Source of the DNA: Clostridiales bacterium UBA4080
GTDB taxonomy: Bacteria > Bacillota > Clostridia > Lachnospirales > Vallitaleaceae
Assembly (NCBI GenBank): GCA_002381865.1
Contig: DFYO01000067.1
Coordinates: 1 to 40,185 of the forward strand
Length of the DNA: 40,185 nucleotides
Direction: 5' to 3'
Within the stretch, counting starts at the first letter, position 1. The number at the start of each line of letters is the position of its first letter. Of the stretch, positions 1-6,749 are shown piece after piece. The notes under the pieces are model-generated. The model did not search any database and was not told the DNA's origin. It worked only from the letters and a program-made list of their open reading frames with translations. The position numbers were made by a program, and so were the translations under genes.

Positions 1-35
1 GAAGTTTCAATAAAAGTTTACGCGCAAAAAAGCGC

Positions 36-64
36 TTGACATTTTTTTTGGGGGGGGGTATAAT
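36..64 (+). promoter_or_regulatory. Perfect SigA promoter with T8G9 homopolymer spacer
   Basis: TTGACA lies at 36-41 and TATAAT at 59-64, a perfect consensus pair with 17 bp spacing. The whole spacer is two homopolymers, eight T (42-49) and nine G (50-58). Slippage in either tract would change the -35/-10 spacing, so promoter strength could be phase variable (inference). An 8-bp palindrome, AAGCGCTT at 30-37, overlaps the -35 box and could be an operator. Predicted transcription starts near 71, leaving a leader of about 190 nt before the protease start at 263. A weak hairpin (116-121 with 132-137) lies in that leader. Confidence 0.8.
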
Positions 65-179
65 TTATCCATTAGTGAAAAAATTACCAAATCTAATCTA
101 AAAAGTTTATGAGGCGGAGAATATCTGAAATTTCTCCCGAAATAGAAAATTGAATACAGTAAGCTATTGAAATTTAGGT

Positions 180-237
180 ATTAATAATTGGTTTATTATT
201 TGCGCGCGAAAATGATATTTCGATTAATTAATATATA
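180..237 (+). repeat. 58-bp direct repeat, copy 1 (protease leader)
   Basis: These 58 bp recur at 4391-4448 with one difference (A215 versus T4426). The repeat includes a TTGCGCGCGAAAATG core and two short inverted repeats (AATAAT/ATTATT and CGAAA/TTTCG). It ends 13 bp before the ribosome binding site of the protease gene, so it belongs to that gene's leader. The two copies flank about 4.15 kb of accessory DNA. Confidence 0.9.
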
Positions 238-262
238 TAAAATATGGACAGGGAGGAAGATA

Positions 263-1258
263 GTGAAGAAAGGGATAGTATTAATGCTGGTATCAATACT
301 GGTGCTTTCATCTATGTCAGTATTTGCATCAAATACGGAAATGGAAAGAAGTATAATAGTATTTAAAGGCGGCGTTGATGAGCAGAGAAAGGAAGAAATA
401 ATTAAAAAGCATGGAGGGGTTAAAATTAAAGATTTGGCTTGCATTAATGCAGCAGCGGTAAGCATTCCTAAAAACAGCAAGGTAAAATACCTTGAAGAGG
501 TTTTATATGTGGAAGCTGACACCATAGTAAATGTAAATGCAAAAAAAGTCAAACCGATTCCAACGCCCTCAGCTAGTGAAGTAATCCCTTGGGGAATTGA
601 GTACATGGGAGCACCGAGCATGTGGAACAATGAAACGGATAACATCAAGGTAGGGATAGTGGATACCGGCATAGACCTGGATCATCCTGATCTGAAAGAG
701 AACATTAAAGGAAGCTTTAATGCAATATCAAGCAGAAAATCGGGAAATGATGACAACGGTCACGGTACTCATGTTGCAGGCATTATCGGAGCAGCAAAAA
801 ACGGCATAGGAGTTGTAGGAATGGTTCCGAATGCCGACCTGTATGCAATCAAGGTACTTGACAGCACAGGAAACGGCTATATATCAGATATCATAGAGGG
901 AATAGACTGGGCAGTGAAAAACAACATGGATATCCTGAATATGAGCTTCGGAACAACAACTGACAGCCAGAGCCTGCATGAAGCCATAATAAAGGCAAGT
1001 CAGGCAGGAATCATACTGCTTGCAGCAGCAGGCAACAACTATGGTGGTGCTTGCGAATATCCGGCAAAATATGCAGAAGTAATAAGTGTAGGAGCAATCG
1101 ACAGAAGCGGAAATATCACAGATTTTTCAGCAATCACAGGTGTTGATACATGGGCACCGGGAACAAGAATTTATTCCACAGGGATTGACGGAGGTTATGT
1201 TGAGATGGACGGAACGTCAATGGCTGCGCCGCATTGGGTAGGAAAAGAAAGTTATTAA
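263..1258 (+). CDS. Exported subtilisin-like (S8) serine protease, C-terminally truncated
   Basis: This encodes a 331-residue exported S8-family protease. I chose the GTG at 263 because GGGAGG (251-256) lies 6 bp upstream and the product then begins with a classic signal peptide (cleavage likely after residue 22, VFA). Residues about 29-90 resemble an inhibitor-I9-type propeptide. The catalytic set is visible: Asp134 (IVDTGID), His167 (GHGTHVAG), oxyanion Asn258 (AAGNN) and Ser319 (GTSMAAPH). After GTSMAAPH the family normally continues with a VAG helix and further residues. Here it reads WVGKESY and stops, 12 residues past the serine. The reading turns AT-rich at the same point. This suggests a recombination breakpoint or decay, and the enzyme may not fold. 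The gene follows the T8G9 promoter. Confidence 0.8.
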   Translation: MKKGIVLMLVSILVLSSMSVFASNTEMERSIIVFKGGVDEQRKEEIIKKHGGVKIKDLACINAAAVSIPKNSKVKYLEEVLYVEADTIVNVNAKKVKPIPTPSASEVIPWGIEYMGAPSMWNNETDNIKVGIVDTGIDLDHPDLKENIKGSFNAISSRKSGNDDNGHGTHVAGIIGAAKNGIGVVGMVPNADLYAIKVLDSTGNGYISDIIEGIDWAVKNNMDILNMSFGTTTDSQSLHEAIIKASQAGIILLAAAGNNYGGACEYPAKYAEVISVGAIDRSGNITDFSAITGVDTWAPGTRIYSTGIDGGYVEMDGTSMAAPHWVGKESY

Positions 1259-1283
1259 AAAATATTAAGGAGAAATAATAATT

Positions 1284-2588
1284 ATGAGAAGAATAATTTG
1301 TGTTATAATGGTATTTGTAATGGCTTTAAATGTAAATGTTGTTTTTGCAAAAACAGATACAACAAAAGACAAATCAATAGAACTAATTGGAAAATATGAT
1401 TTATCAATGGATCTTAGCAAAATAGCAGATAAGGAATTGATATCTGCACAAATTCAGAAAAATGATGATATTATAAATGAGAAGACTATTGAAAAATCAA
1501 ATTTAAAAATAGGCATTAATGAAAAAGATCAAATCTCAGTATTAAGTGGAAAATTATCAATTAATGATAAAACATTTATATTAAAAGGAGAAGGATCCAC
1601 AAAGACATATGATGTAATGGGGAAAAATGATTACATATTCGGAGAGTACTTTGGATATATGTATGATAATAATAAGGCAGTTAGAGAATTCGGATTATGC
1701 ATTGAGTATTCTAAGGAAGAAAACTCCTATGCTGCATCAACAATTTCGATTATCCCAATGAGTGTAAATGAAGAAATAGGATCATTAGTGGTTTTGAACT
1801 TTGGAGATACAAATAAAGACACGAATAATAAGTTTTATGAAAAATACAAAGTTAATCAAAATAAAGATGGGTTTTCTGAGACAAATGAGGCGTTGAATGA
1901 AGATGTTGTAACTGTGCGTACAGAAGAAACAATACCGTTAACTGTGAAAAGTCCTTATAAAAGTGCTTACGGAGATTTAATGTACATGGCAGGATTTAAT
2001 GTTTCAACTTTAAAGGCGGGTAACGTAACGAAATTGCATATGAGAACGTGGACAAAGAAAGCTAATCTAGAAAAATATTTGCAATCAAAAGTTGGCAAAC
2101 CTGTTGTGTCAGGTACAGCAGTAATTACAGAAGCTAATTTTAAAATATCTAATAGTGCTAATTTAAGGGTGTTTGATTACACACCAGAGACAGGAAGTAC
2201 ATCATTTAATATAATTGTACCATATATTTTGGGAGGATCGCCAGGGTGGCAAAGTCTAAATATAACAACCAGTACAACAACTGCTACTAGAACTGTAGCT
2301 TCAGGTAGTAGTGACTATAATATCATAGAGTGGAAGTTAAAAAAGATGTCATTTTTTAACAATACTGACGCACAATCATCAACACCATGGTTTAGTTCTT
2401 CAAATTGTGGTATGGGTGTAAATACATTAGTCGTTTATCCAGGAAAGGTAACAGCAAATACATCTAAACCAATAAAATGGAATGGATCATATAGATATGG
2501 GGCTACATTTAATAACTTAGGAGTAAGATATCAAGTTTATGACACAATATCTTTAACTGCAACTTCTCCCATGATAATAACACCCTGA
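1284..2588 (+). CDS. Secreted protein of unknown family
   Basis: This 434-residue product belongs to no family I recognise. An AAGGAG site near 1267 precedes the ATG. The first 22 residues form a signal peptide (MRRII, hydrophobic core, VFA before KTD), so it is exported. The N-terminal third is charged and lysine/aspartate rich. The C-terminal half is rich in Ser, Thr, Asn and aromatic residues in alternating patterns that suggest a beta-sheet domain (inference). No transmembrane anchor, LPXTG motif or lipobox is seen, so it is probably released or loosely held. It starts 25 bp after the truncated protease and probably shares its transcript. Its composition is more AT-rich than the protease, consistent with separate origins. 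Confidence 0.75.
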   Translation: MRRIICVIMVFVMALNVNVVFAKTDTTKDKSIELIGKYDLSMDLSKIADKELISAQIQKNDDIINEKTIEKSNLKIGINEKDQISVLSGKLSINDKTFILKGEGSTKTYDVMGKNDYIFGEYFGYMYDNNKAVREFGLCIEYSKEENSYAASTISIIPMSVNEEIGSLVVLNFGDTNKDTNNKFYEKYKVNQNKDGFSETNEALNEDVVTVRTEETIPLTVKSPYKSAYGDLMYMAGFNVSTLKAGNVTKLHMRTWTKKANLEKYLQSKVGKPVVSGTAVITEANFKISNSANLRVFDYTPETGSTSFNIIVPYILGGSPGWQSLNITTSTTTATRTVASGSSDYNIIEWKLKKMSFFNNTDAQSSTPWFSSSNCGMGVNTLVVYPGKVTANTSKPIKWNGSYRYGATFNNLGVRYQVYDTISLTATSPMIITP

Positions 2589-2648
2589 TAACTGTAGTGA
2601 ATATTGAAATATAATTTATTTGACAAGGAGATTATTAAAGAAAATATT

Positions 2649-3143
2649 ATGAAAAGTAATCGAATTATTAATATAAGTGCTGCAATAGTAATGCTTTTTG
2701 TACTATACCTGATAACATTCATATATAATGACAGTGTTAAGTCGATAGACAATGACTTGATTATTACTGACTTGCTTATACAACAGAGCGGAAATCAATA
2801 TTTAAGAAATGAAGGTAAGTTAGGAGTTGAAGAATATAAACAAAATTTGTATTTTAACTCAGCGAGTCTTTCGAAATTTAATGATAAACACTCTTCGAAA
2901 GTATATTTGCCAAAATATAAATTAAAAGTACTAAAAGATATTGATTATATATTGGAAGATATGTCGAATCGTATTTCAGTTGATAATGTTGGCTATATAT
3001 ATGAAGTGCTAAAAAAGATTGACGTGGAAATGAATAAAATGATAGGGGAAAAAAGCAATACAATTAAAGTATATCAAGAAGAATATACTCGTATTCAGGA
3101 TATAATTTTTGAATATGAGCAGAATATAGGTAAAACTAAATAA
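2649..3143 (+). CDS. Small membrane-anchored protein, unknown function
   Basis: This is a roughly 164-residue product with one hydrophobic segment near the N-terminus (about residues 6-26) and a long charged, probably helical domain beyond it. That suggests an N-in, C-out anchored protein. The start is uncertain. ATG 2649 has only a weak AAAGAAA site upstream, and the AAGGAG at 2625-2630 is too distant. A TTG at 2604 would add 15 residues but has no clear site. I recognise no domain. It follows the secreted protein closely and may be part of the same transcript, perhaps as a surface partner or chaperone (speculative). Confidence 0.6.
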   Translation: MKSNRIINISAAIVMLFVLYLITFIYNDSVKSIDNDLIITDLLIQQSGNQYLRNEGKLGVEEYKQNLYFNSASLSKFNDKHSSKVYLPKYKLKVLKDIDYILEDMSNRISVDNVGYIYEVLKKIDVEMNKMIGEKSNTIKVYQEEYTRIQDIIFEYEQNIGKTK

Positions 3144-3439
3144 GTTTTGCAGAATCACAATTTATTAATTTCGATGATTGAGAACATCTGGCCATAGTCT
3201 TAGAATCTATAAGTTTAAGTGGCACTTTTGCAATAGTTGGGGTTGAATCCATTTAGATTCAGCTCCATTACTGCATTTAGGACTATTTTAATGTTTAAAG
3301 TGCAGTATTTGGTATTTATAGGTGCACTTAATAAGCCAATTTTTTCAGTTAAACTATGATGGTCAGAATTTTAGCTTAATAATATTTCTATAGAACCTTT
3401 AGGGTTTCATTCTGTCTTCCCATGCACGTCCTGTGCATA
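3144..3439. other. Non-coding gap between cassette and IS relics
   Basis: I see no credible gene here. A short inverted repeat, TGAATC/GATTCA, lies near 3244-3260. The minus strand reads as broken open frames near 3144-3220 that might be decayed transposase, but I cannot assign them to a family. The right edge meets the IS3-type terminal repeat. Confidence 0.5.
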
Positions 3440-3464
3440 TGAACTAACCCCAAAAAGTTAGACA
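3440..3464 (-). repeat. IS3-family terminal inverted repeat (one end only)
   Basis: On the plus strand this reads TGAACTAACCCCAAAAAG followed by TTAGACA, the style of end found in many IS3/IS150-group elements. It lies directly beyond the C-terminal end of the transposase relic at 3473-3754, where a terminal repeat is expected. The opposite end was not found; the element is cut by the neighbouring IS30-type relic. Confidence 0.6.
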
Positions 3465-3472
3465 ATTTTTTA

Positions 3473-3754
3473 TTATGCGAATACTGAGGATTGAATCCTG
3501 TATTGAACAGGGCGCAGTCCTTATACTTTACATTTGATTCATTTGTTATTATAGTAGTCTAAATATTCCTCCAGTTCACATTGAAACTCGTCCATTGAAC
3601 TGAATTTTTGTAGATATAATAATTCGGATTTTAATAATCCATAGAAGTTTTCAACCACTGCATTATCTAAACAATTTCTCTTTCTTGACATGCTCTGTTC
3701 ATCTAACATCTTCACATAAGAATCCATTCTATACTGCCATCCTTGATCAGAATT
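3473..3754 (-). pseudogene. IS3-family transposase C-terminal relic
   Basis: The minus strand reads the C-terminal part of an IS3-family DDE integrase core: SDQGWQY, then SMSRKRNCLDNAVVENF, then a SELLY motif and YYNNK. The frame is broken by two in-frame stops. TGA at 3541-3539 stands where the family usually has Arg (NNKRIK), and TAA at 3523-3521 follows. The frame then continues to GLRPVQYR and a final TAA at 3475-3473. The N-terminal half of the transposase and OrfA are absent. Similarity ends near 3754, almost exactly where an IS30-type relic begins on the other strand. It is a dead fragment. Confidence 0.85.
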
Positions 3755-3764
3755 ATCACGAATT

Positions 3765-4136
3765 CGGTATAATACCGATAACGGAACTGTATTTTCTGGT
3801 CCTATAGGTATTGAAGCAAGCTTAGAAACAGGAGAAAAGTTGTCGAGTCTTTTTAACTGTGATCCCAATTGTTCGTGGCAAAAAGAAAGTATCGAAAAGA
3901 ACCATCAATATATTCGATATGTACTTCCTAAAGGAACTTCTTTTGCCGGATTGTCACAAGCAGACTGCCATCTTCTTGCATCTCACATTAATAGTGTTCC
4001 AAGACTATCACTCAACAACCAATCTCCCTTCGAAGCCGCAAATGGCTTCATAGGTAAGAATAACATTTATTAGCTGGAAATTCAAAATATTCCAAATGAA
4101 GATATCAATTTATCCATTCGCTTATTTAAAAAATAA
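3765..4136 (+). pseudogene. IS30-family transposase C-terminal relic
   Basis: The plus strand reads the end of an IS30-family transposase: TDNGTVF near 3774, LETGEKL, CDPNCSWQKESIEKNH (containing the third catalytic acidic residue), IRYVLPKGT, and SLNNQSPFEAA. The N-terminal helix-turn-helix region and first catalytic Asp are missing. An in-frame TAG at 4071-4073 interrupts the frame, which continues to NIPNEDIN and TAA at 4134-4136. The fragment abuts the IS3 relic head to head near 3755-3765. A TTG at 3840 can mimic a start codon, but this is not an intact gene. Confidence 0.85.
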
Positions 4137-4390
4137 CTTTTAATCATTTATCTTTAGCCAAAATACATCTATAAGTATATAATCTATAAATATATTTTGG
4201 ACGGGACGTTACTTGTATAATTTTCTTAAAATATCAAGTTCCCGTCTATTTGCTATGTTTATTTTTCCGCTTCTATATCCATAACGGTACGTTAAATTAA
4301 CTCAAAACTTCAAAAATACTCGGATTTTAGGAAACTTACATTTAAAAATATGATTTTAAAGGGGATGGAACCTTACTATAAAATCTAACG
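4137..4390. other. Gap after IS30 relic with two inverted repeats
   Basis: No gene is seen. CCAAAATA at 4158-4165 pairs with TATTTTGG at 4193-4200 around an AT-rich loop, possibly a decayed IS end or terminator. GACGGGA at 4200-4206 is inverted as TCCCGTC at 4240-4246. The rest is AT-rich with no recognised motif until the second 58-bp repeat. Confidence 0.5.
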
Positions 4391-4448
4391 ATTAATAATT
4401 GGTTTATTATTTGCGCGCGAAAATGTTATTTCGATTAATTAATATATA
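4391..4448 (+). repeat. 58-bp direct repeat, copy 2
   Basis: This matches 180-237 at 57 of 58 positions. Downstream is a possible gene start: AGGG-like sequence near 4462, then ATGAAATTATTTAGA at 4477. That frame stops after nine codons inside the foldback element at 4499. The arrangement parallels copy 1, which precedes the protease signal peptide. Copy 2 may therefore be the leader of a lost paralogous exported gene (inference). Confidence 0.9.
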
Positions 4449-4498
4449 AAAAATTTACTATAGGGAAAAAATAATAATGAAATTATTTAGAAAATCCC

Positions 4499-4656
4499 GT
4501 CTTTGACAGTTGTAAGAGAGTAAAAGCTTGGAAACCCTTATAAATGATATGCTCCTCCTATAATCACAGTTTTTATTATTTAAACTGTCTACTATATGGG
4601 GAGCATATCAATATCAAGGCTTCTAGAGTTTTTTAGTTTATGCAAGCGTCAAAGAC
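4499..4656. repeat. 158-bp foldback (MITE-like) element
   Basis: The two 57-nt arms form an imperfect palindrome. GTCTTTGAC (4499-4507) pairs with GTCAAAGAC (4648-4656), GATATGCTCC (4546-4555) with GGAGCATATC (4600-4609), and ACAGTTT (4566-4572) with AAACTGT (4582-4588). All three share essentially one centre near 4577. No ORF of note lies within. It is either a miniature inverted-repeat element or fused IS ends. It lies directly between the IS relic region and the glnK promoter. Confidence 0.7.
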
Positions 4657-4692
4657 CCGGATTCAAAATAATAAAAAAAACAAAAAAAGCTA

Positions 4693-4721
4693 TTGACAAA
4701 CATTAAGCAGGTCGATATAAT
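4693..4721 (+). promoter_or_regulatory. Consensus promoter of glnK-amtB
   Basis: TTGACA at 4693-4698 and TATAAT at 4716-4721 are separated by 17 bp, a perfect SigA consensus. Transcription should start near 4728. That leaves a leader of about 120 nt before glnK, which contains the conditional terminator at 4784-4824. Confidence 0.8.
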
Positions 4722-4772
4722 TGACAACATATTAAATATTTTATTTTTTATACGTATAGTTAATAAATTTTG

Positions 4773-4824
4773 ATAGGCGACGTAGTCTATATATCTCGAT
4801 TTGCGAGATGTATGGGCTTTTTTT
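4773..4824 (+). promoter_or_regulatory. glnK leader attenuator: terminator with competing antiterminator hairpin
   Basis: Bases 4784-4798 pair with 4804-4818 (15 bp including three G-U pairs, 5-nt loop). Seven T (4818-4824) follow, giving a strong intrinsic terminator inside the leader. An alternative hairpin pairs 4773-4778 with 4785-4790 around a six-base loop, GACGTA. It uses up the 5-prime arm of the terminator, so the two cannot coexist. This layout matches known leaders controlled by RNA-binding antiterminators, such as the ANTAR family in nitrogen genes of Firmicutes. A second upstream hexaloop hairpin typical of ANTAR targets was not found, so the trans-acting factor is open. Confidence 0.65.
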
Positions 4825-4848
4825 ATTTCAATTTTTAAGGAGGGCCAT

Positions 4849-5196
4849 ATGAATAAGATAACAAAAATAGACATTATAACAAGACCAAGTATGATTGAAG
4901 ATTTAAAAGAAGCATTAAATGAAATTGGTATTACTGGGATGACATTTACAAATGTATTAGGCTGTGGGCTGCAGAAAGGTAAAACTGAATTCTATAGAGG
5001 AACCGAATATGCAATTGATTTATTACCTAAATCAAGGGTAGAAATAGTAGTTTGTGAAGTTCCGGTAGAAAAAGTTGTGGAAACTGCTAAACGAGTACTA
5101 AGAACAGGAGAAGTGGGAGATGGTAAAATATTTATTTATCCCGTTGAAAATGTTATTAAAATTCGTACTGGTGAAGAAGGTGTAGCAGCATTATAA
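4849..5196 (+). CDS. glnK: PII nitrogen regulatory protein GlnK
   Basis: This is a 115-residue PII signal protein that senses ATP/ADP and 2-oxoglutarate and typically plugs AmtB to stop ammonium uptake. ATG 4849 follows AAGGAGGG (4837-4844). The T-loop reads KGKTEFYRGTEY; Tyr49 and Tyr54 correspond to Tyr46 and Tyr51 of the E. coli protein, so the usual uridylylation-site tyrosine is present. Whether it is modified in this organism is unknown. The C-terminal signature GDGKIFIYPVENVIKIRTGE is complete. The partner amtB starts 46 bp downstream in the classic glnK-amtB pair. Control by the leader attenuator is likely. Confidence 0.95.
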   Translation: MNKITKIDIITRPSMIEDLKEALNEIGITGMTFTNVLGCGLQKGKTEFYRGTEYAIDLLPKSRVEIVVCEVPVEKVVETAKRVLRTGEVGDGKIFIYPVENVIKIRTGEEGVAAL

Positions 5197-5242
5197 ATAT
5201 AAGATAAGTTGCTAAAAAATCTAAATTCAAAAGGAGATAATT

Positions 5243-6490
5243 ATGGATGAATTAAAATTTGTCATGGATACTATATGGGTTCTTATTGCAGCAGCACTGG
5301 TGTTCTTTATGCAAGCTGGATTTGCAATGGTTGAAACAGGATTTACAAGAGCAAAGAATGCCGGAAATATTATTATGAAGAATTTGATGGACTTTTGTAT
5401 TGGTTCTATTATGTTCTGGGCAATTGGATATGGGTTAATGTATGGAACAGATAGCTTAATGGGCTTTATAGGAAAGCCACAGCTCTTTTTTTCAGGAGAC
5501 TATACATCACTAATTTTTCAAACTGTATTTTGTGCGACAGCGGCAACTATTGTATCAGGTGCAATGGCTGAAAGAACAAAATTTATTGCGTATTTAGCAT
5601 ATACTTTTTGTATTTCACTATTTATTTATCCTATACCGGGACATTGGATATGGGGAGGTGGCTGGCTAAGTACTTTGTCAATAGCAGGAGCAACAGGCTT
5701 TGTTGATTTTGCAGGGTCAACAGCAGTACATTTTGTAGGTGGTGTTTGCGCTTTAGTTGGAGCTAGTATCCTTGGACCAAGGATTGGAAAGTATACTAAA
5801 AATGGAAAAGCAAATGCGATTCCTGGACATAGTATAACACTCGGAGCATTAGGAGTATTTATTTTATGGTTTGGATGGTTTGGATTTAACCCAGGATCTC
5901 AGCTTGCAGCATCAAGTACAGATGACGCCTTAGCTATTAGTAAAATATTTGTAACAACAAATCTTGCGGCAGCAGTAGCAGCTACAGTGGCAATGATTGT
6001 AACTTGGATAAGATATAAAAAGCCAGATGTCTCTATGACACTCAATGGTGCTTTAGCTGGATTGGTTGCAATTACTGCGGGATGTGCGGCAGTATCACCT
6101 GTAGGAGCAGCACTAATTGGAGGAATTGCAGGTATTGTAATCGTATTTGGAATTGAGTTTGTAGACAAGGTCTTAAAGGTAGATGATCCTGTTGGAGCAG
6201 TAGGAGTTCATGGAATTTGTGGAGCAGTTGGGACCTTATTAGTTGGATTATTTTCTGAAAGTGCAGGCTTGTTCTACGGATATGGTTTCGGTCAATTAGC
6301 GATTCAAGCAGTTGGAGTTTTAGCAGTAGCCGCTTGGGTTGGGATAACTGCATTTATTGTATTTAAAGTAGTTGACTTAACAATTGGATTACGTGTTAGT
6401 GAAAAAGAAGAATTGATGGGTCTTGACATTGAAGAACATGGAATGGAAAGCTATGCAGACTTTGAATTAAGAGGAGTTACAATTCGTTAA
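5243..6490 (+). CDS. amtB: Ammonium transporter AmtB
   Basis: This is a 415-residue Amt/MEP/Rh-family channel for ammonium entry across the cell membrane. AAAGGAGA precedes the ATG. About 11 hydrophobic segments are visible from FVMDTIWVLIAAALVFF to the last near residues 355-375. The twin pore histidines are at His163 (STAVHFVGG) and His323 (GVHGICGAVG), with the conserved Asp155 (FVDFAGST). The protein has the short N-terminus common in Firmicutes, without a cleaved signal. The C-terminal tail (GLRVSEKEELMGLDIEEHG) is the regulatory tail that contacts GlnK in the family. A terminator follows at 6544. Confidence 0.96.
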   Translation: MDELKFVMDTIWVLIAAALVFFMQAGFAMVETGFTRAKNAGNIIMKNLMDFCIGSIMFWAIGYGLMYGTDSLMGFIGKPQLFFSGDYTSLIFQTVFCATAATIVSGAMAERTKFIAYLAYTFCISLFIYPIPGHWIWGGGWLSTLSIAGATGFVDFAGSTAVHFVGGVCALVGASILGPRIGKYTKNGKANAIPGHSITLGALGVFILWFGWFGFNPGSQLAASSTDDALAISKIFVTTNLAAAVAATVAMIVTWIRYKKPDVSMTLNGALAGLVAITAGCAAVSPVGAALIGGIAGIVIVFGIEFVDKVLKVDDPVGAVGVHGICGAVGTLLVGLFSESAGLFYGYGFGQLAIQAVGVLAVAAWVGITAFIVFKVVDLTIGLRVSEKEELMGLDIEEHGMESYADFELRGVTIR

Positions 6491-6543
6491 CTAGAAATGG
6501 GACTATTAATAAAATTACTGATATAAAAAATGCTTCCTTAATT

Positions 6544-6586
6544 AAAGTGCTACAAGCTACATAAGTAGAAAGTAGCACTTTTTTCT
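6544..6586 (+). terminator. Intrinsic terminator after amtB
   Basis: AAAGTGCTAC (6544-6553) pairs perfectly with GTAGCACTTT (6572-6581), followed by a T-rich run. It ends the glnK-amtB unit. Confidence 0.9.
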
Positions 6587-6691
6587 TTGCCATTTGGAGG
6601 AGGGAGAAAAGGGTGTATGAAGATATCAAAAGTTATTAGTGATAAAAGTGCTTAAGCAGGTGTGTGAGGCTATCTGAGGAGGGTGAACAAG

Positions 6692-6720
6692 TTGACAATG
6701 GGTTAGCTATACAGTAATAT
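6692..6720 (+). promoter_or_regulatory. Promoter of addA
   Basis: TTGACA at 6692-6697 and TAATAT at 6715-6720 are spaced by 17 bp, about 30 bp before the addA start. This gives addA its own promoter, separate from amtB. Confidence 0.6.
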
Positions 6721-6749
6721 TGTAAATAAATAAAAAACAGGGGTGCTTT

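Noticed and set aside
116..137. GGAGAA/TTCTCC hairpin in the protease leader as a terminator or riboswitch
   Set aside because: Only six base pairs, a ten-base loop and no T run follow it, and no known riboswitch core is visible.
196..672. Minus-strand frame of 158 codons inside the protease gene
   Set aside because: It is a shadow of the protease frame: it has no ribosome site or recognisable motif, and the plus strand carries complete S8 motifs.
2604..2648. TTG 2604 as start of the small membrane protein
   Set aside because: No ribosome binding site precedes it, and the upstream 15 residues add only charged sequence before the membrane helix. It is kept as an alternative only.
3840..4073. 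A 77-codon plus-strand gene starting at TTG
   Set aside because: It reads as the C-terminal part of an IS30-type transposase that starts upstream of this TTG and continues beyond its TAG, so it is a relic and not a gene.
4721..4755. Second promoter starting with TTGACA at 4721-4726
   Set aside because: No acceptable -10 lies 16-18 bp downstream, and the TTGACA simply overlaps the end of the first TATAAT.
4638..4874. Minus-strand frame across the glnK promoter
   Set aside because: It covers a consensus promoter and leader on the other strand and has no ribosome site or family motif.
6617..6655. 12-codon ORF behind GGAGGAGGG before addA
   Set aside because: It lies upstream of the addA promoter at 6692 and downstream of the amtB terminator, so it is probably not transcribed as a leader peptide.
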